Positions 1 to 7,397 of a stretch of DNA of 10,201 bases are shown in pieces. Location: positions 1 through 10,201 of the forward strand of contig JAUYMX010000056.1 of NCBI GenBank assembly GCA_030699345.1, written 5' to 3'. The stretch's first letter is position 1; each line of letters opens with the position of its first letter. The notes under the pieces are model-generated. The model was not told the DNA's origin. It was given only the letters and a program-made list of their open reading frames with translations, and ran no database searches. This DNA comes from Methylococcaceae bacterium (GTDB taxonomy: Bacteria; Pseudomonadota; Gammaproteobacteria; Methylococcales; Methylomonadaceae). A program made the position numbers and the translations under genes.

Positions 1-222
1 TAATGCGAAAATCAGATAATGCGGAAGGGCCAGATAGTTTTAACATGTGTGAAACGAATATTATGTGAATTTAATGCCCATCGCGAAACACAGCTTACGA
101 TAAGGCTATCAGGTAAATGGCTTAAGGCCCGTGTACTTTGGTTACTGTCTCGGTGGATTGTAAAAATAACAAACCCAGCTCGTATCGAAGAGCAAACTCA
201 TTCAAATGCCAATTGTCGATAA
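1..222. other. Left-edge region without a supported gene
   Basis: This stretch lies downstream of bamC. A 67-codon open frame runs on the plus strand from 19 to 222, but it has no ribosome binding site, an unremarkable composition and no family I recognise, so I do not call it a gene. No clear terminator hairpin for the dapA-bamC transcript is visible. The extreme left edge carries a short direct repeat, TAATGCG at 1-7 and 17-23, which could be the end of a mobile element cut by the window. Confidence 0.5.
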
Positions 223-924
223 TTATTTACCGGCCAAATCAGACTTAATAGTATCTTTAATCAATGTCAGCAAACTTAATCCAACGCCATCGCCAGCGCT
301 GGATTGTTTTTCTTTGTCAGTAACTAAAACTTCCGTTACTTGCTCGTCAATATCTTGTAACTCAACAATATATTCTTTATCGCCGGGTTCAAATCCGCCA
401 AACATAAACTTCAACTCATCCCAAATAGAGTCATCCTCAACCTTTTCTTCATTGGGATTGTATTGCACAACAAACGAGTTTTCTGCCTGAAGCCGCTGAG
501 TCACTTCCATGGATTTACGACTTAAGGCCTTACCAACAATACGCCAAGCTTGTGCTAATGGCGCACCGATACGCAACCGGTTTTCGCCTTGCTCAGACTT
601 AACCAATTCGACTTGAATAGTTTTTTGATCAACAGACGGCTCCGCCTCGGCAGGCTCAATATTCGGAGAAATCTCCGCCTCCGTAGCTGATCCGCCAGCA
701 ACAACCTCAACCGCTGGTTCTTTAGCTGGAACTGGTGCTGCCGCAGCTGCATTAGCTGAGCGATTCAAATCAGGCGGTAAGACTAATGATGGAATTTCCG
801 TAGTGAACTGATAATCTCTTTCTTTATCTGGAAATAGCGATTGCACATAACTACAGGCAGATAAAAACATCAGCATGACAAGTATGAAAAACCGAGATAA
901 CAGCTTGCGCTTCATAATTGACAT
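223..924 (-). CDS. bamC: Outer membrane protein assembly factor BamC (lipoprotein NlpB)
   Basis: BamC is a lipoprotein accessory of the BAM complex, which folds beta-barrel proteins into the outer membrane; it binds BamD through its extended N-terminus. Seen here: a hydrophobic signal (residues 5-20), lipobox LSAC with the acylated Cys24, a conserved N-terminal segment DKERDYQ (33-39) and LPPDL (49-53), an Ala/Pro/Glu-rich linker (about 54-100), then one helix-grip domain (about 101-225). E. coli BamC is about 344 residues with two helix-grip domains, so this 233-residue form appears to have only one. The start is supported by GGAAG seven bases upstream, inside dapA. Its ATG shares one base with the dapA stop (TAATG), which suggests translational coupling. 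An alternative start is Met4. The dapA-bamC order matches E. coli. Confidence 0.9.
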   Translation of the reverse strand: MSIMKRKLLSRFFILVMLMFLSACSYVQSLFPDKERDYQFTTEIPSLVLPPDLNRSANAAAAAPVPAKEPAVEVVAGGSATEAEISPNIEPAEAEPSVDQKTIQVELVKSEQGENRLRIGAPLAQAWRIVGKALSRKSMEVTQRLQAENSFVVQYNPNEEKVEDDSIWDELKFMFGGFEPGDKEYIVELQDIDEQVTEVLVTDKEKQSSAGDGVGLSLLTLIKDTIKSDLAGK

Positions 925-1799
925 TAAATTACTTCCGCTTTACGCATCGCACTGCGCACGACATCAAAGCAATCCTCCGTCAGCCAAGTTAACGGCAAGC
1001 GAATCCCTTTTGAAATCAAGCCCAGTTCAGCCACTGCCCACTTAACCGGAATAGGGTTGGACTGAATAAACAAATCTTTATGTAATGCCTGTAATTTCAG
1101 GTCAATTGCCAATGCAGTTGCATTGTCGCCGTTAATTGCTGCAGAGATCATTTCATGCACCAATCGCGGCGCGACATTACCGGTAACAGTAATTGTGCCG
1201 TGACCACCCAACAAGCAAAACTCCCGGCTGGTAGCATCATCGCCGCTGTATAGCGCGAAATCGGCGCTGGTCAAATCGCGGAATTTTTGCACTCTGGACA
1301 AATCGCCGGTAGCGTCTTTAATGCCGACAATATTATCGACATGCGATAGTCTGCCTACAGTATCGGGCAACATATCGCAGGCAGTCCGGCCCGGTACGTT
1401 GTATAGAATCTGAGGAATATCGACAGCTTCAGCAATGGCTTTATAGTGTAAATACAAACCTTGCTGAGTCGGCTTGTTGTAATAAGGTGTTACGATCAAA
1501 CAGGCATCTGCACCAGCTTGCTTAGCTTTTCGAGTTAAATTGATAGCTTCAGATGTTGCGTTGGCACCGGTACCGGCAATCACCGGGATTCTACCGGCAA
1601 CGACATCAACAACTGTTTTGATGACGTCGCAATGCTCGTCTTCATCCAAGGTCGCCGACTCGCCGGTTGTGCCTACCGCCACAATCGCATCGGTGCCCTG
1701 CTCGATATGAAATTCCAGCAATTTTTTTAAACTTTCCTTGTCAATAGCACCGCTTTCATCCATCGGTGTTACTAACGCTACGATACTACCTTGAATCAT
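924..1799 (-). CDS. dapA: 4-hydroxy-tetrahydrodipicolinate synthase
   Basis: DapA condenses pyruvate with aspartate semialdehyde, the first committed step of diaminopimelate and lysine synthesis in the cytoplasm. The 291-residue length matches the family (292 in E. coli). Every catalytic residue is visible at the E. coli position: Thr44-Thr45 in GTTGES, Tyr107, Tyr133 in YNVPGRT, Arg138, and the Schiff-base Lys161 in GIKDATGD. The ATG is preceded by a GAGAG ribosome binding site five bases upstream, and a consensus extended -10 box lies about 45 bases upstream. It is the first gene of a two-gene operon with bamC, which follows with a one-base overlap. Confidence 0.98.
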   Translation of the reverse strand: MIQGSIVALVTPMDESGAIDKESLKKLLEFHIEQGTDAIVAVGTTGESATLDEDEHCDVIKTVVDVVAGRIPVIAGTGANATSEAINLTRKAKQAGADACLIVTPYYNKPTQQGLYLHYKAIAEAVDIPQILYNVPGRTACDMLPDTVGRLSHVDNIVGIKDATGDLSRVQKFRDLTSADFALYSGDDATSREFCLLGGHGTITVTGNVAPRLVHEMISAAINGDNATALAIDLKLQALHKDLFIQSNPIPVKWAVAELGLISKGIRLPLTWLTEDCFDVVRSAMRKAEVI

Positions 1800-1841
1800 G
1801 AAATCTCTCGATCAGAACTGTTACGTTTACAAATTGTGGTC

Positions 1842-1850
1842 ATTATAACA
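1842..1850 (-). promoter_or_regulatory. Extended -10 promoter for dapA-bamC
   Basis: Read on the minus strand the bases are TGTTATAAT, a perfect TATAAT preceded by the TGn extension. No good -35 hexamer lies 16-18 bases upstream, which fits an extended -10 promoter. The predicted transcript start near 1835 gives a leader of about 36 bases before the dapA ATG at 1799. Inferred from consensus only. Confidence 0.55.
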
Positions 1851-1982
1851 AGCAAACAGGCAAAACCCAGCGTGCCGCGTGTATTTGACCAAAAACACCA
1901 AACTTGTTGACTGAATACTCAAAAAGCTAAGTCAAGCTGTTATAAAATATCGCCATTGAAAACTAACTAAGTTCTTAAATCT

Positions 1983-2867
1983 ATGAAAAACACTCTCATC
2001 GTTAGCGCCGTCCAACAGCCCTGCGACAAAGATCGGCAAAGCAATCTCGATTTTTCTATCGCCAAAATCCATGAAGCCGCTGCAGCCAATGCTGACTTGG
2101 TAGTTTTGCCTGAGCTGCATTTAGGGCCATATTTTTGCCAAAACGAAGATCATCAGCACTTTAATCTTGCACAATCGATTCCAGGGCCAACCACGGAAAT
2201 TTTGAGTAACGTCGCCAAACAACTGGGCATTGTGATTGTTTCCACTATCTTTGAAAAAAGAGCGCCTGGGCTTTATCACAATACCGCCGTAGTGTTTGAC
2301 AAAGATGGCAGTATCGCCGGCAAATACCGAAAAATGCATATTCCTGATGATCCGGGATTTTATGAAAAATATTATTTCACCCCCGGCGACTTGGGCTTTA
2401 CGCCAATAACAACCTCAATCGGCAAACTGGGCGTGCTGATTTGCTGGGATCAGTGGTTTCCTGAGGCGGCACGATTAATGGCACTGGCAGGAGCGGAAAT
2501 TTTAATTTATCCCACCGCGATCGGCTGGGATCCTCAAGACTCCAAAGAAGAACAGCAACGCCAACTGGATGCCTGGGTAACTGTGCAACGTGCTCATGCC
2601 GTTGCTAACGGCATCCCGGTTATTTCCTGTAACCGTATCGGCTTTGAAAAAGCCCCTGACTCCGACGCAGGCATTCAATTTTGGGGTAATAGTTTTATCG
2701 CAGGACCACAAGGTGAATTTATCGTTCGCGCCAATGATATAGATAACACGCTTTTAACCTGCACACTTGACAGCAACAGATCAGAGCACGTCAGACGCAT
2801 CTGGCCTTACCTGCGCGACCGGCGCATTGATGCCTATGGAGATTTAACTAAACGTTTCATTGATTAA
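1983..2867 (+). CDS. aguB: N-carbamoylputrescine amidase (nitrilase superfamily)
   Basis: This enzyme hydrolyses N-carbamoylputrescine to putrescine, CO2 and ammonia, the last step of the agmatine route to polyamines. The nitrilase triad is visible: Glu44 in LPELHLGPYF, Lys117 in YRKMHIPDD and Cys154 in LICWDQWFPE. The stretch PDDPGFYEKYYFTPGD is typical of the N-carbamoylputrescine amidase subgroup rather than of general C-N hydrolases, and 294 residues is the usual length. No clear Shine-Dalgarno sequence precedes the ATG. TATAAA at 1941-1946 could be its -10 box, without a convincing -35. The usual partner, agmatine deiminase (aguA), is not in the window. It is divergent from dapA across a 183-bp spacer. 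Confidence 0.93.
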   Translation: MKNTLIVSAVQQPCDKDRQSNLDFSIAKIHEAAAANADLVVLPELHLGPYFCQNEDHQHFNLAQSIPGPTTEILSNVAKQLGIVIVSTIFEKRAPGLYHNTAVVFDKDGSIAGKYRKMHIPDDPGFYEKYYFTPGDLGFTPITTSIGKLGVLICWDQWFPEAARLMALAGAEILIYPTAIGWDPQDSKEEQQRQLDAWVTVQRAHAVANGIPVISCNRIGFEKAPDSDAGIQFWGNSFIAGPQGEFIVRANDIDNTLLTCTLDSNRSEHVRRIWPYLRDRRIDAYGDLTKRFID

Positions 2868-2887
2868 TCCTAATATCCTGGATATGA

Positions 2888-2912
2888 ATAGCCCTTGCTA
2901 TAAAAGGGCTAT
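2888..2912 (+). terminator. Hairpin after the amidase gene
   Basis: A perfect 9-bp stem (ATAGCCCTT / AAGGGCTAT) encloses a 7-base loop 20 bases after the aguB stop. No T-tract follows, so it may be a weak or Rho-assisted terminator or an mRNA 3'-end stabiliser. A smaller perfect palindrome, ATATCC-T-GGATAT, lies just before it at 2873-2885. Confidence 0.4.
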
Positions 2913-3024
2913 CAAACACAAGCAACACCAGCTATTCTTTAGGGCCGCAGCGGCAGAGAAATCACGCTAAGCTCCCGTTCGTAATTAACCCACAAAAAAG
3001 CAATCTTTAATCCAAGAGGGCATC

Positions 3025-4728
3025 ATGAAAAAATACAACACACATAACAAACAGACATTGGCCGCAATAATCCTGGGGCTATTAACGACTAGTTCGAGCA
3101 TAACTGCCGCTACTTACGATCTCCTAGATCGGCAACAAAACAGTTTTGGCAGTGACTCGGAACAATTTTCTCCATTACCCAATGAATCAAGCAGCTCACC
3201 TTCTATTTTAGAATCATTGCAGCAATCTGAAATTAATAAAAAGAAGTCCGATTACCTGGAAGTGCTGAATCTGCTAAAACAAAACAAAGTCGACGAAGCT
3301 GATAAAAAAGTATCCGAACTGTTGAAGAGCAACCCGAATGAAGCCGGCTTCATCAATCTGCAAGCCTTAGTTTTTACTATAAAAAAAGATTTACCGGCCG
3401 CTGAACAAAGCTATCAAAAAGCTATTAGCTTGGATCCCAAAAACATCTTGGCCTATCTGGGATTAGCAAAATTAAACCTGGAAGAAAATAAACTGGATCA
3501 AGCTAAAGAATATGCCAATAAGGGTTTAGCAATTAACGACAAAGCTATCAACGCCTATCTTTTATTAGCCGACGTAGCCTTAAAGCAAAAAAATACTGTT
3601 GAAGTAGAAAATATCTTAACTGCAGCGTTAGAAAAGGTTAAAGGTGACATTAATGCCGAAGCTGAAATTGTTAAAAATCTGGGCAAATTTTACGCTTCAG
3701 AAAAACAACCCGAAAAAATCCTGCCGCTCAGCGAAGACCTAATTAAACGCTATCCCAATAACAATATCGCCCTATCTCTTCTAGCTGGTGCGCAACTGAT
3801 CAACAACAAAAAAGACTTGGCCGAACAAAGCCTGCGCAAAATAATTAACAACGATAAACAAGATATTAGTCACCGCCTGTTAATTGCCCAACTACTTAGC
3901 GAACAAACCGGTAAAGACAAAGAAGTTATAGCCTTGCTAGACGAAGCTGCAAAAATTGACACCAATAATCCTCAAGCTAATCTGTTCAAAGCTGCCTATT
4001 TAATTAAATTAGGCCGCTCTAAAGAAGCGCTTGATCTGGCCACTAAATTAGATAGTCAATTTCCTAAATTACCTTTAGGTAAAGTTTTGCAAGGCGATGC
4101 TTACTTAGCAGACAAAAAACTGGACAAAGCCACTGCCGCCTACCAAAAAGCCTATCAACAACAAGCGAATGACAAAATTTTGTTCACGATTGCTGACTTG
4201 CTAAGTGCGCAAAAAAAACCAGCCGATGCTATCAAATTGCTTAATACCGAACTGGCAAAAAACCCTAAAAATATTGGCATCCATTTCAAGCTAGCAACTA
4301 TTTATCAACAACAAAACGATTACAAACAAACCGAAAATCATTATCAGGCAATGCTGACAGAGCAACCTGATAACTTATTGGCCTTGAACAATTTAGCTTG
4401 GGTTTATTCGCAACAAAAAGATCCCAAAGCAATCGGATTAGGTAAAAAAGCCTTTGAAAAAGCCCCCGAATCAGCCGCAATTGCTGATACCTATGGCTAC
4501 ATTCTGCTTAAACAGGGCCAACCCGCTGAAGGTTTAACCATCCTAGAAAAAGCTGCCGGTCTGGCACCCAAAGCCAACGACATTCAATTTCACTTAGCTG
4601 AAGCTTATGCTGCCAATAACAACAAACAAAAAGCGTTAGAGATTCTGGAAACCATTGTGAAATTAGAACAGGATTTTTCAGAGAAAAAAGCCGCCGTTAG
4701 TTTACTTGAACAGTTAAAAGCCAAATAA
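3025..4728 (+). CDS. Exported TPR-repeat protein, PrsT-like
   Basis: A 567-residue protein with an N-terminal signal sequence (Lys-rich start, hydrophobic 11-21, likely cleavage after SITAA near residue 29), a Ser/Gln-rich spacer, then tetratricopeptide repeats from about residue 75 to the C-terminus (for example AEQSYQKAISLDPKNILAYL). It has no cysteine at all, so it is not a lipoprotein. The C-terminal repeats (LNNLAWVYSQQKDPKAIGLG, then ADTYGYILLKQGQPAEGL) resemble the TPR protein PrsT of PEP-CTERM/exosortase loci, though PrsT is usually a much longer lipoprotein. A PEP-CTERM substrate gene and a FeeM-type acyltransferase nearby fit a cell-surface or exopolysaccharide role. TPRs scaffold protein contacts; partner unknown. 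Start supported by AGAGGG four bases upstream. It is Lys/Asn-rich and ends at a strong terminator. Confidence 0.85.
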   Translation: MKKYNTHNKQTLAAIILGLLTTSSSITAATYDLLDRQQNSFGSDSEQFSPLPNESSSSPSILESLQQSEINKKKSDYLEVLNLLKQNKVDEADKKVSELLKSNPNEAGFINLQALVFTIKKDLPAAEQSYQKAISLDPKNILAYLGLAKLNLEENKLDQAKEYANKGLAINDKAINAYLLLADVALKQKNTVEVENILTAALEKVKGDINAEAEIVKNLGKFYASEKQPEKILPLSEDLIKRYPNNNIALSLLAGAQLINNKKDLAEQSLRKIINNDKQDISHRLLIAQLLSEQTGKDKEVIALLDEAAKIDTNNPQANLFKAAYLIKLGRSKEALDLATKLDSQFPKLPLGKVLQGDAYLADKKLDKATAAYQKAYQQQANDKILFTIADLLSAQKKPADAIKLLNTELAKNPKNIGIHFKLATIYQQQNDYKQTENHYQAMLTEQPDNLLALNNLAWVYSQQKDPKAIGLGKKAFEKAPESAAIADTYGYILLKQGQPAEGLTILEKAAGLAPKANDIQFHLAEAYAANNNKQKALEILETIVKLEQDFSEKKAAVSLLEQLKAK

Positions 4729-4734
4729 GGGCCA

Positions 4735-4772
4735 TAAAAAAACCGCCCATCGAGTTATCGATGGGCGGTTTT
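4735..4772. terminator. Bidirectional intrinsic terminator
   Basis: A 13-bp perfect stem (4741-4753 with 4758-4770, GC-rich core CCGCCCATCGA) closes a 4-base loop, GTTA. On the plus strand it ends in TTTT for the TPR gene. On the minus strand it runs into seven Ts (complement of 4735-4742) for the acyltransferase gene that converges from the right. It serves both genes. Confidence 0.92.
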
Positions 4773-4780
4773 GCGATAGT

Positions 4781-4803
4781 TGGCTGCATGATCAATGCAG
4801 CCA
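4781..4803. repeat. Inverted repeat between convergent genes
   Basis: TGGCTGCAT and ATGCAGCCA form a perfect 9-bp stem around the 5-base loop GATCA, just past the bidirectional terminator and 15 bases after the acyltransferase stop. There is no T-tract on either side. It could add to 3'-end stability of the minus-strand transcript or be a protein site. Confidence 0.5.
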
Positions 4804-4817
4804 TGCTTTACGTAATA

Positions 4818-5951
4818 TCAATTTGACCTTAAATCCGAAGTCTCAACGCCACCGATTAATCGGGAACACAACACGCGACATAAATTAGTTAAAATCTTAT
4901 TCGCCAACACCGGCTCAAACTTTAACAAGCGTGACATTGATGGCTCATCAAGACTCAACAATCTAACATCATGGGTTGCTGCGATAATGCTGGCGGAGCG
5001 AGATCGCTGCAAAAAAAAAGCAACCTCACCAATAACCCCACCTTGAGCAATAACGGCCAATTGATCTTTGCTTCGGTAAACCTCAACTATTCCGGAAATC
5101 ACTACAAACATCGTTTTGGCGGCATTATTTGTTTCAATAATGTGATCGCCTTCTTTACACTCAATGATGTGGCTTTTTTCGATAACACGACAGATTTCAT
5201 CATCGCTCAAACCATCAAATATTTTTGGATTACCATCTTCCCAAAGATGCTTGTCTGCATATATTTGCCGCACAAAATCAGCATGATCCCATGCTGTCTC
5301 ACTGACAACATTTTTATTATCACTAATAATATCCAGCAATTCATTTACATAAAGACAATGGTCCAAATCCTTTTCGCTAGTTAATAGCGCAAACGGCGAA
5401 CCGACACTTTGCAAATGTTCATAATCTCCCGAAATCAACACCATCGGGATGACTAAGCCAATGCCCGGGTATGAATAGGTTTTAGTAAATGGCCTAAAGC
5501 CCAATTTTAAATAAGAATTTAAGTGGTGCGGCTCGCAATCCAGCAAGACCGCTTCAATGTGATTATCAAGCACAAAATGCATCACCTCTTTATACATACG
5601 CAATGTAGCACTGGATCCGCGATGCTTTTCATCGACCATCAATCGCTCAACGATACAAATCTGTGGTTGCTCTAGCTTCTCCAGGAATGACGACAGATGA
5701 TAAGCCTCTATCAACGTCTGGCTAAAAAGCTTATCCCCACCCCAAAATAACCTCAGAGTACCAATAGCCTCGCCACCCTTAATAGCAACCACGGCCCTAG
5801 CATTGTCATCATGACTATCTCGCAACTCTTTAAGTTGATGATCGCCTTTATCCTTAAGCCGACCCATGCATTCCACATACACCCTGTATCGCAACTGATA
5901 AGATGCTTTTAGTTCCTCTTCAGTCGTTGCAAATCTGACACCGTCTTGCAT
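4818..5951 (-). CDS. FeeM-like N-acyl amino acid synthase fused to a cyclic-nucleotide-binding domain
   Basis: A 377-residue, two-domain cytoplasmic protein. Residues 1-170 have the GNAT-like fold of N-acyl amino acid synthases and autoinducer synthases: RYRVYVECMG (21-30), AIGTLRLF (62-69), ERLMVDEKHRG (102-112) and YLKLGFRPF (147-155). Such enzymes move an acyl chain, often from acyl-ACP, to an amino acid. Residues about 246-365 form a cNMP-binding jelly roll. The phosphate-binding cassette is intact (GEVA 308-311, then RSAS 318-321, with the Glu, Arg and Ser that contact cyclic nucleotide in CRP), so ligand binding is plausible. There is no DNA-binding helix-turn-helix. I infer a cAMP/cGMP-gated acyltransferase. 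AGGTG lies just upstream of the ATG. It converges on the TPR gene and shares its terminator. Substrate unknown. Confidence 0.85.
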   Translation of the reverse strand: MQDGVRFATTEEELKASYQLRYRVYVECMGRLKDKGDHQLKELRDSHDDNARAVVAIKGGEAIGTLRLFWGGDKLFSQTLIEAYHLSSFLEKLEQPQICIVERLMVDEKHRGSSATLRMYKEVMHFVLDNHIEAVLLDCEPHHLNSYLKLGFRPFTKTYSYPGIGLVIPMVLISGDYEHLQSVGSPFALLTSEKDLDHCLYVNELLDIISDNKNVVSETAWDHADFVRQIYADKHLWEDGNPKIFDGLSDDEICRVIEKSHIIECKEGDHIIETNNAAKTMFVVISGIVEVYRSKDQLAVIAQGGVIGEVAFFLQRSRSASIIAATHDVRLLSLDEPSMSRLLKFEPVLANKILTNLCRVLCSRLIGGVETSDLRSN

Positions 5952-6187
5952 ACATCACCTAATCTGCATAAAAATGGAAATTCGCCTTTGATTTCGTCAA
6001 AGATAAAAACCGCTTAAAAATCCAACAGCTGAGCACTCCCTGATTAAATGATGGAATTTTTCACTTACTGTGGAAGCTGGAAAACTGGGCATTCTAAAAA
6101 ATTCAGTGTATCAAAAATAAAACTCATCAAAAGGTTTTTAACCCCCTTTCTTTAAGTCGATAAATTGCTAGACGCTCACAAGCAAGC
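5952..6187. other. Upstream region of the acyltransferase gene
   Basis: AT-rich spacer between the acyltransferase start and the next terminator. It holds an inverted repeat, CTTTGA (5986-5991) and TCAAAG (5997-6002), 35-51 bases upstream of the start codon, a possible operator. I find no convincing sigma-70 or sigma-54 promoter. A 34-codon plus-strand frame here (starting MEFFTYCGSW) has no ribosome binding site and is not called. Confidence 0.45.
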
Positions 6188-6225
6188 AAAAAAGCCCGGT
6201 TACCATATGGTAACCGGGCTTTTTT
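6188..6225. terminator. Perfect 38-bp palindromic bidirectional terminator
   Basis: Six As, a 13-base GC-rich arm (GCCCGGTTACCAT), its exact complement and six Ts make a 38-bp perfect palindrome centred at 6206/6207. Placed 21 bases after the stop of the PEP-CTERM gene, it ends that minus-strand transcript and would also stop plus-strand readthrough. Confidence 0.93.
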
Positions 6226-6245
6226 AAACTAATTTTTCAGGCAAA

Positions 6246-7040
6246 TTAAGCTTGATTACGGCGACGCAAACCAAGACCCAACAAACCAAGACCCAACAAT
6301 GCTATTGAAGCAGGCTCTGGAACATTAATGCTTTGACCTGTTACAGTCACAGTACCAGTGTATGGAAAGCCGAGAGGGAACTGATTTGGCGCTTGGTTAA
6401 AAGAACTGGAAAATGTAAAGTCAGCCAATACACCCAAAGGATCTACTTGGGTATTCGTGTCAAGAAAAGCTAAGGCCGCACCACCGTTCGCCTCTAGCCA
6501 ACCAGTACCAGTACCACTTTTAGCATTTGGACTAGCAAAGTTAGTTCCAGTACCACTTAAACCTACTGCAGTAAGCGAGCTGGTTAAGAATACATCTCCT
6601 GACTGTGCGTTAGCGAGAGTTTGGGTGCTTAAATTGGTAACATCATAGTTTGCTATATCTGTTGAAAAAACATTGACATGAGATAAACCAATACCTTCAT
6701 TCACACCTTTATATGTAAAAAAGCCATCGTTAGGGTCTGCAGTGAAAGGATTTAAATTAAAACTAGTGAGCTCGACTGTAAAAGAAAAAGTCAATATCTT
6801 GCTACCACCGCCATAAGTGGCGACTGTATTATTGTTTAGCAGGGTAAATGCACCATAACCAGTCAGCTGACTACCCACTGTGGCAGATGGAGTTTGCTCC
6901 CAAATGACACCAGTAGTTGTGAAGTCAACATTAGAATTCTCATCCCATGTAATACCAAGAACCGAGGCTGCTGAAGCTGTTGTAGATATAGAAGCTAAAG
7001 CAGCAATGCTGCTAGCAAGTAAAATTTTTTTTAAGTTCAT
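6246..7040 (-). CDS. PEP-CTERM sorting domain protein
   Basis: A 264-residue secreted protein that an exosortase (EpsH/XrtA type) would recognise, cleave and anchor or release at the cell surface. Visible are an N-terminal signal peptide (Lys4-5, hydrophobic 7-19, cleavage near ASA/AS at about 25) and the C-terminal tripartite signal: VPEPAS (240-245), a Gly/Leu membrane segment (246-258) and the basic tail RRRNQA. The mature part is rich in Thr, Ser, Gly and Asn with no cysteine, as is usual for such surface proteins, and probably beta-rich; I recognise no catalytic domain. GAGAA lies seven bases upstream of the ATG. A sigma-54 promoter lies about 100 bases upstream, which suits PEP-CTERM genes controlled by PrsK/PrsR. 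No exosortase gene is in the window. Function may be in matrix or floc formation (inferred). Confidence 0.93.
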   Translation of the reverse strand: MNLKKILLASSIAALASISTTASAASVLGITWDENSNVDFTTTGVIWEQTPSATVGSQLTGYGAFTLLNNNTVATYGGGSKILTFSFTVELTSFNLNPFTADPNDGFFTYKGVNEGIGLSHVNVFSTDIANYDVTNLSTQTLANAQSGDVFLTSSLTAVGLSGTGTNFASPNAKSGTGTGWLEANGGAALAFLDTNTQVDPLGVLADFTFSSSFNQAPNQFPLGFPYTGTVTVTGQSINVPEPASIALLGLGLLGLGLRRRNQA

Positions 7041-7101
7041 ATTTTTATTCTCAATTTAAATTTTCAGAAAGAAGCTACCAAATTCATATCCCGTAAATCA
7101 T

Positions 7102-7127
7102 CTCAGCCGGGCTGAGCATAATGCTCA
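7102..7127 (-). promoter_or_regulatory. Two overlapping palindromes at the PEP-CTERM transcript start
   Basis: CTCAGCC-G-GGCTGAG (7102-7116) and TGAGCAT-A-ATGCTCA (7113-7127) are both perfect 15-base palindromes and share the four bases TGAG. On the minus strand they would form two mutually exclusive hairpins at the very 5' end of an mRNA begun at the sigma-54 promoter (predicted +1 near 7128). They could be a structured 5' leader or a repressor site at the promoter. Confidence 0.55.
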
Positions 7128-7138
7128 CAATTAAATAA

Positions 7139-7155
7139 AGCAGACATCATGCCAA
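7139..7155 (-). promoter_or_regulatory. Sigma-54 (RpoN) -24/-12 promoter of the PEP-CTERM gene
   Basis: On the minus strand the bases are TTGGCATGATGTCTGCT. Against the RpoN consensus YTGGCACGRNNNTTGCW all but two defined positions match, and the invariant GG and GC have the correct 10-base spacing. Predicted transcript start is near 7128, giving a leader of about 88 bases. Known biology of PEP-CTERM systems includes RpoN with the PrsK/PrsR sensor-regulator pair, so placement in front of this gene is coherent. Confidence 0.7.
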
Positions 7156-7172
7156 CATAATTAACCTATATT

Positions 7173-7188
7173 TTACAATGCGTTACAA
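7173..7188. repeat. Helically phased TTACAA direct repeat
   Basis: TTACAA occurs at 7173-7178 and 7183-7188, spaced by one helical turn, 18-35 bases upstream of the sigma-54 -24 element. It is a possible binding site for a regulator or IHF-like protein; the evidence is the repeat alone. Confidence 0.35.
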
Positions 7189-7216
7189 AACCCTTTCCAG
7201 TACCATCATAATTAAA

Positions 7217-7234
7217 TGTAAAAAAACCTGACAC
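7217..7234. promoter_or_regulatory. 18-bp element, copy 1
   Basis: TGTAAAAAAACCTGACAC differs by one base from a second copy at 7398-7415. It lies about 65-80 bases upstream of the sigma-54 -24 element, a normal distance for an enhancer-type activator site. Its role as a PrsR-like site is inferred. Confidence 0.4.
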
Positions 7235-7397
7235 TTTTCCTTAAATTATCCCGATGTTCAACAATTTTCTTTACAGTTTCAAATGGCATTACTCGCGCAA
7301 CCAGCAAGAATAATGTTTTTGAGTCTGCCAGGGCCTATTAAAACTGGCTTAGTCACATCTTTCAAAAAAACCATCATCAAAGAGCTAAAAATAAAAG

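Noticed and set aside
19..222. 67-codon plus-strand frame at the left edge
   Set aside because: No ribosome binding site, no recognisable family and no support from context.
2878..2895. Possible sigma-54 site CTGGATATGAATAGCCC before the TPR gene
   Set aside because: Spacing from GG to GC is nine bases, not ten, and the rest of the consensus is poor.
6055..6155. Plus-strand frame MEFFTYCGSW..., 34 codons
   Set aside because: No ribosome binding site before the ATG and random-looking composition.
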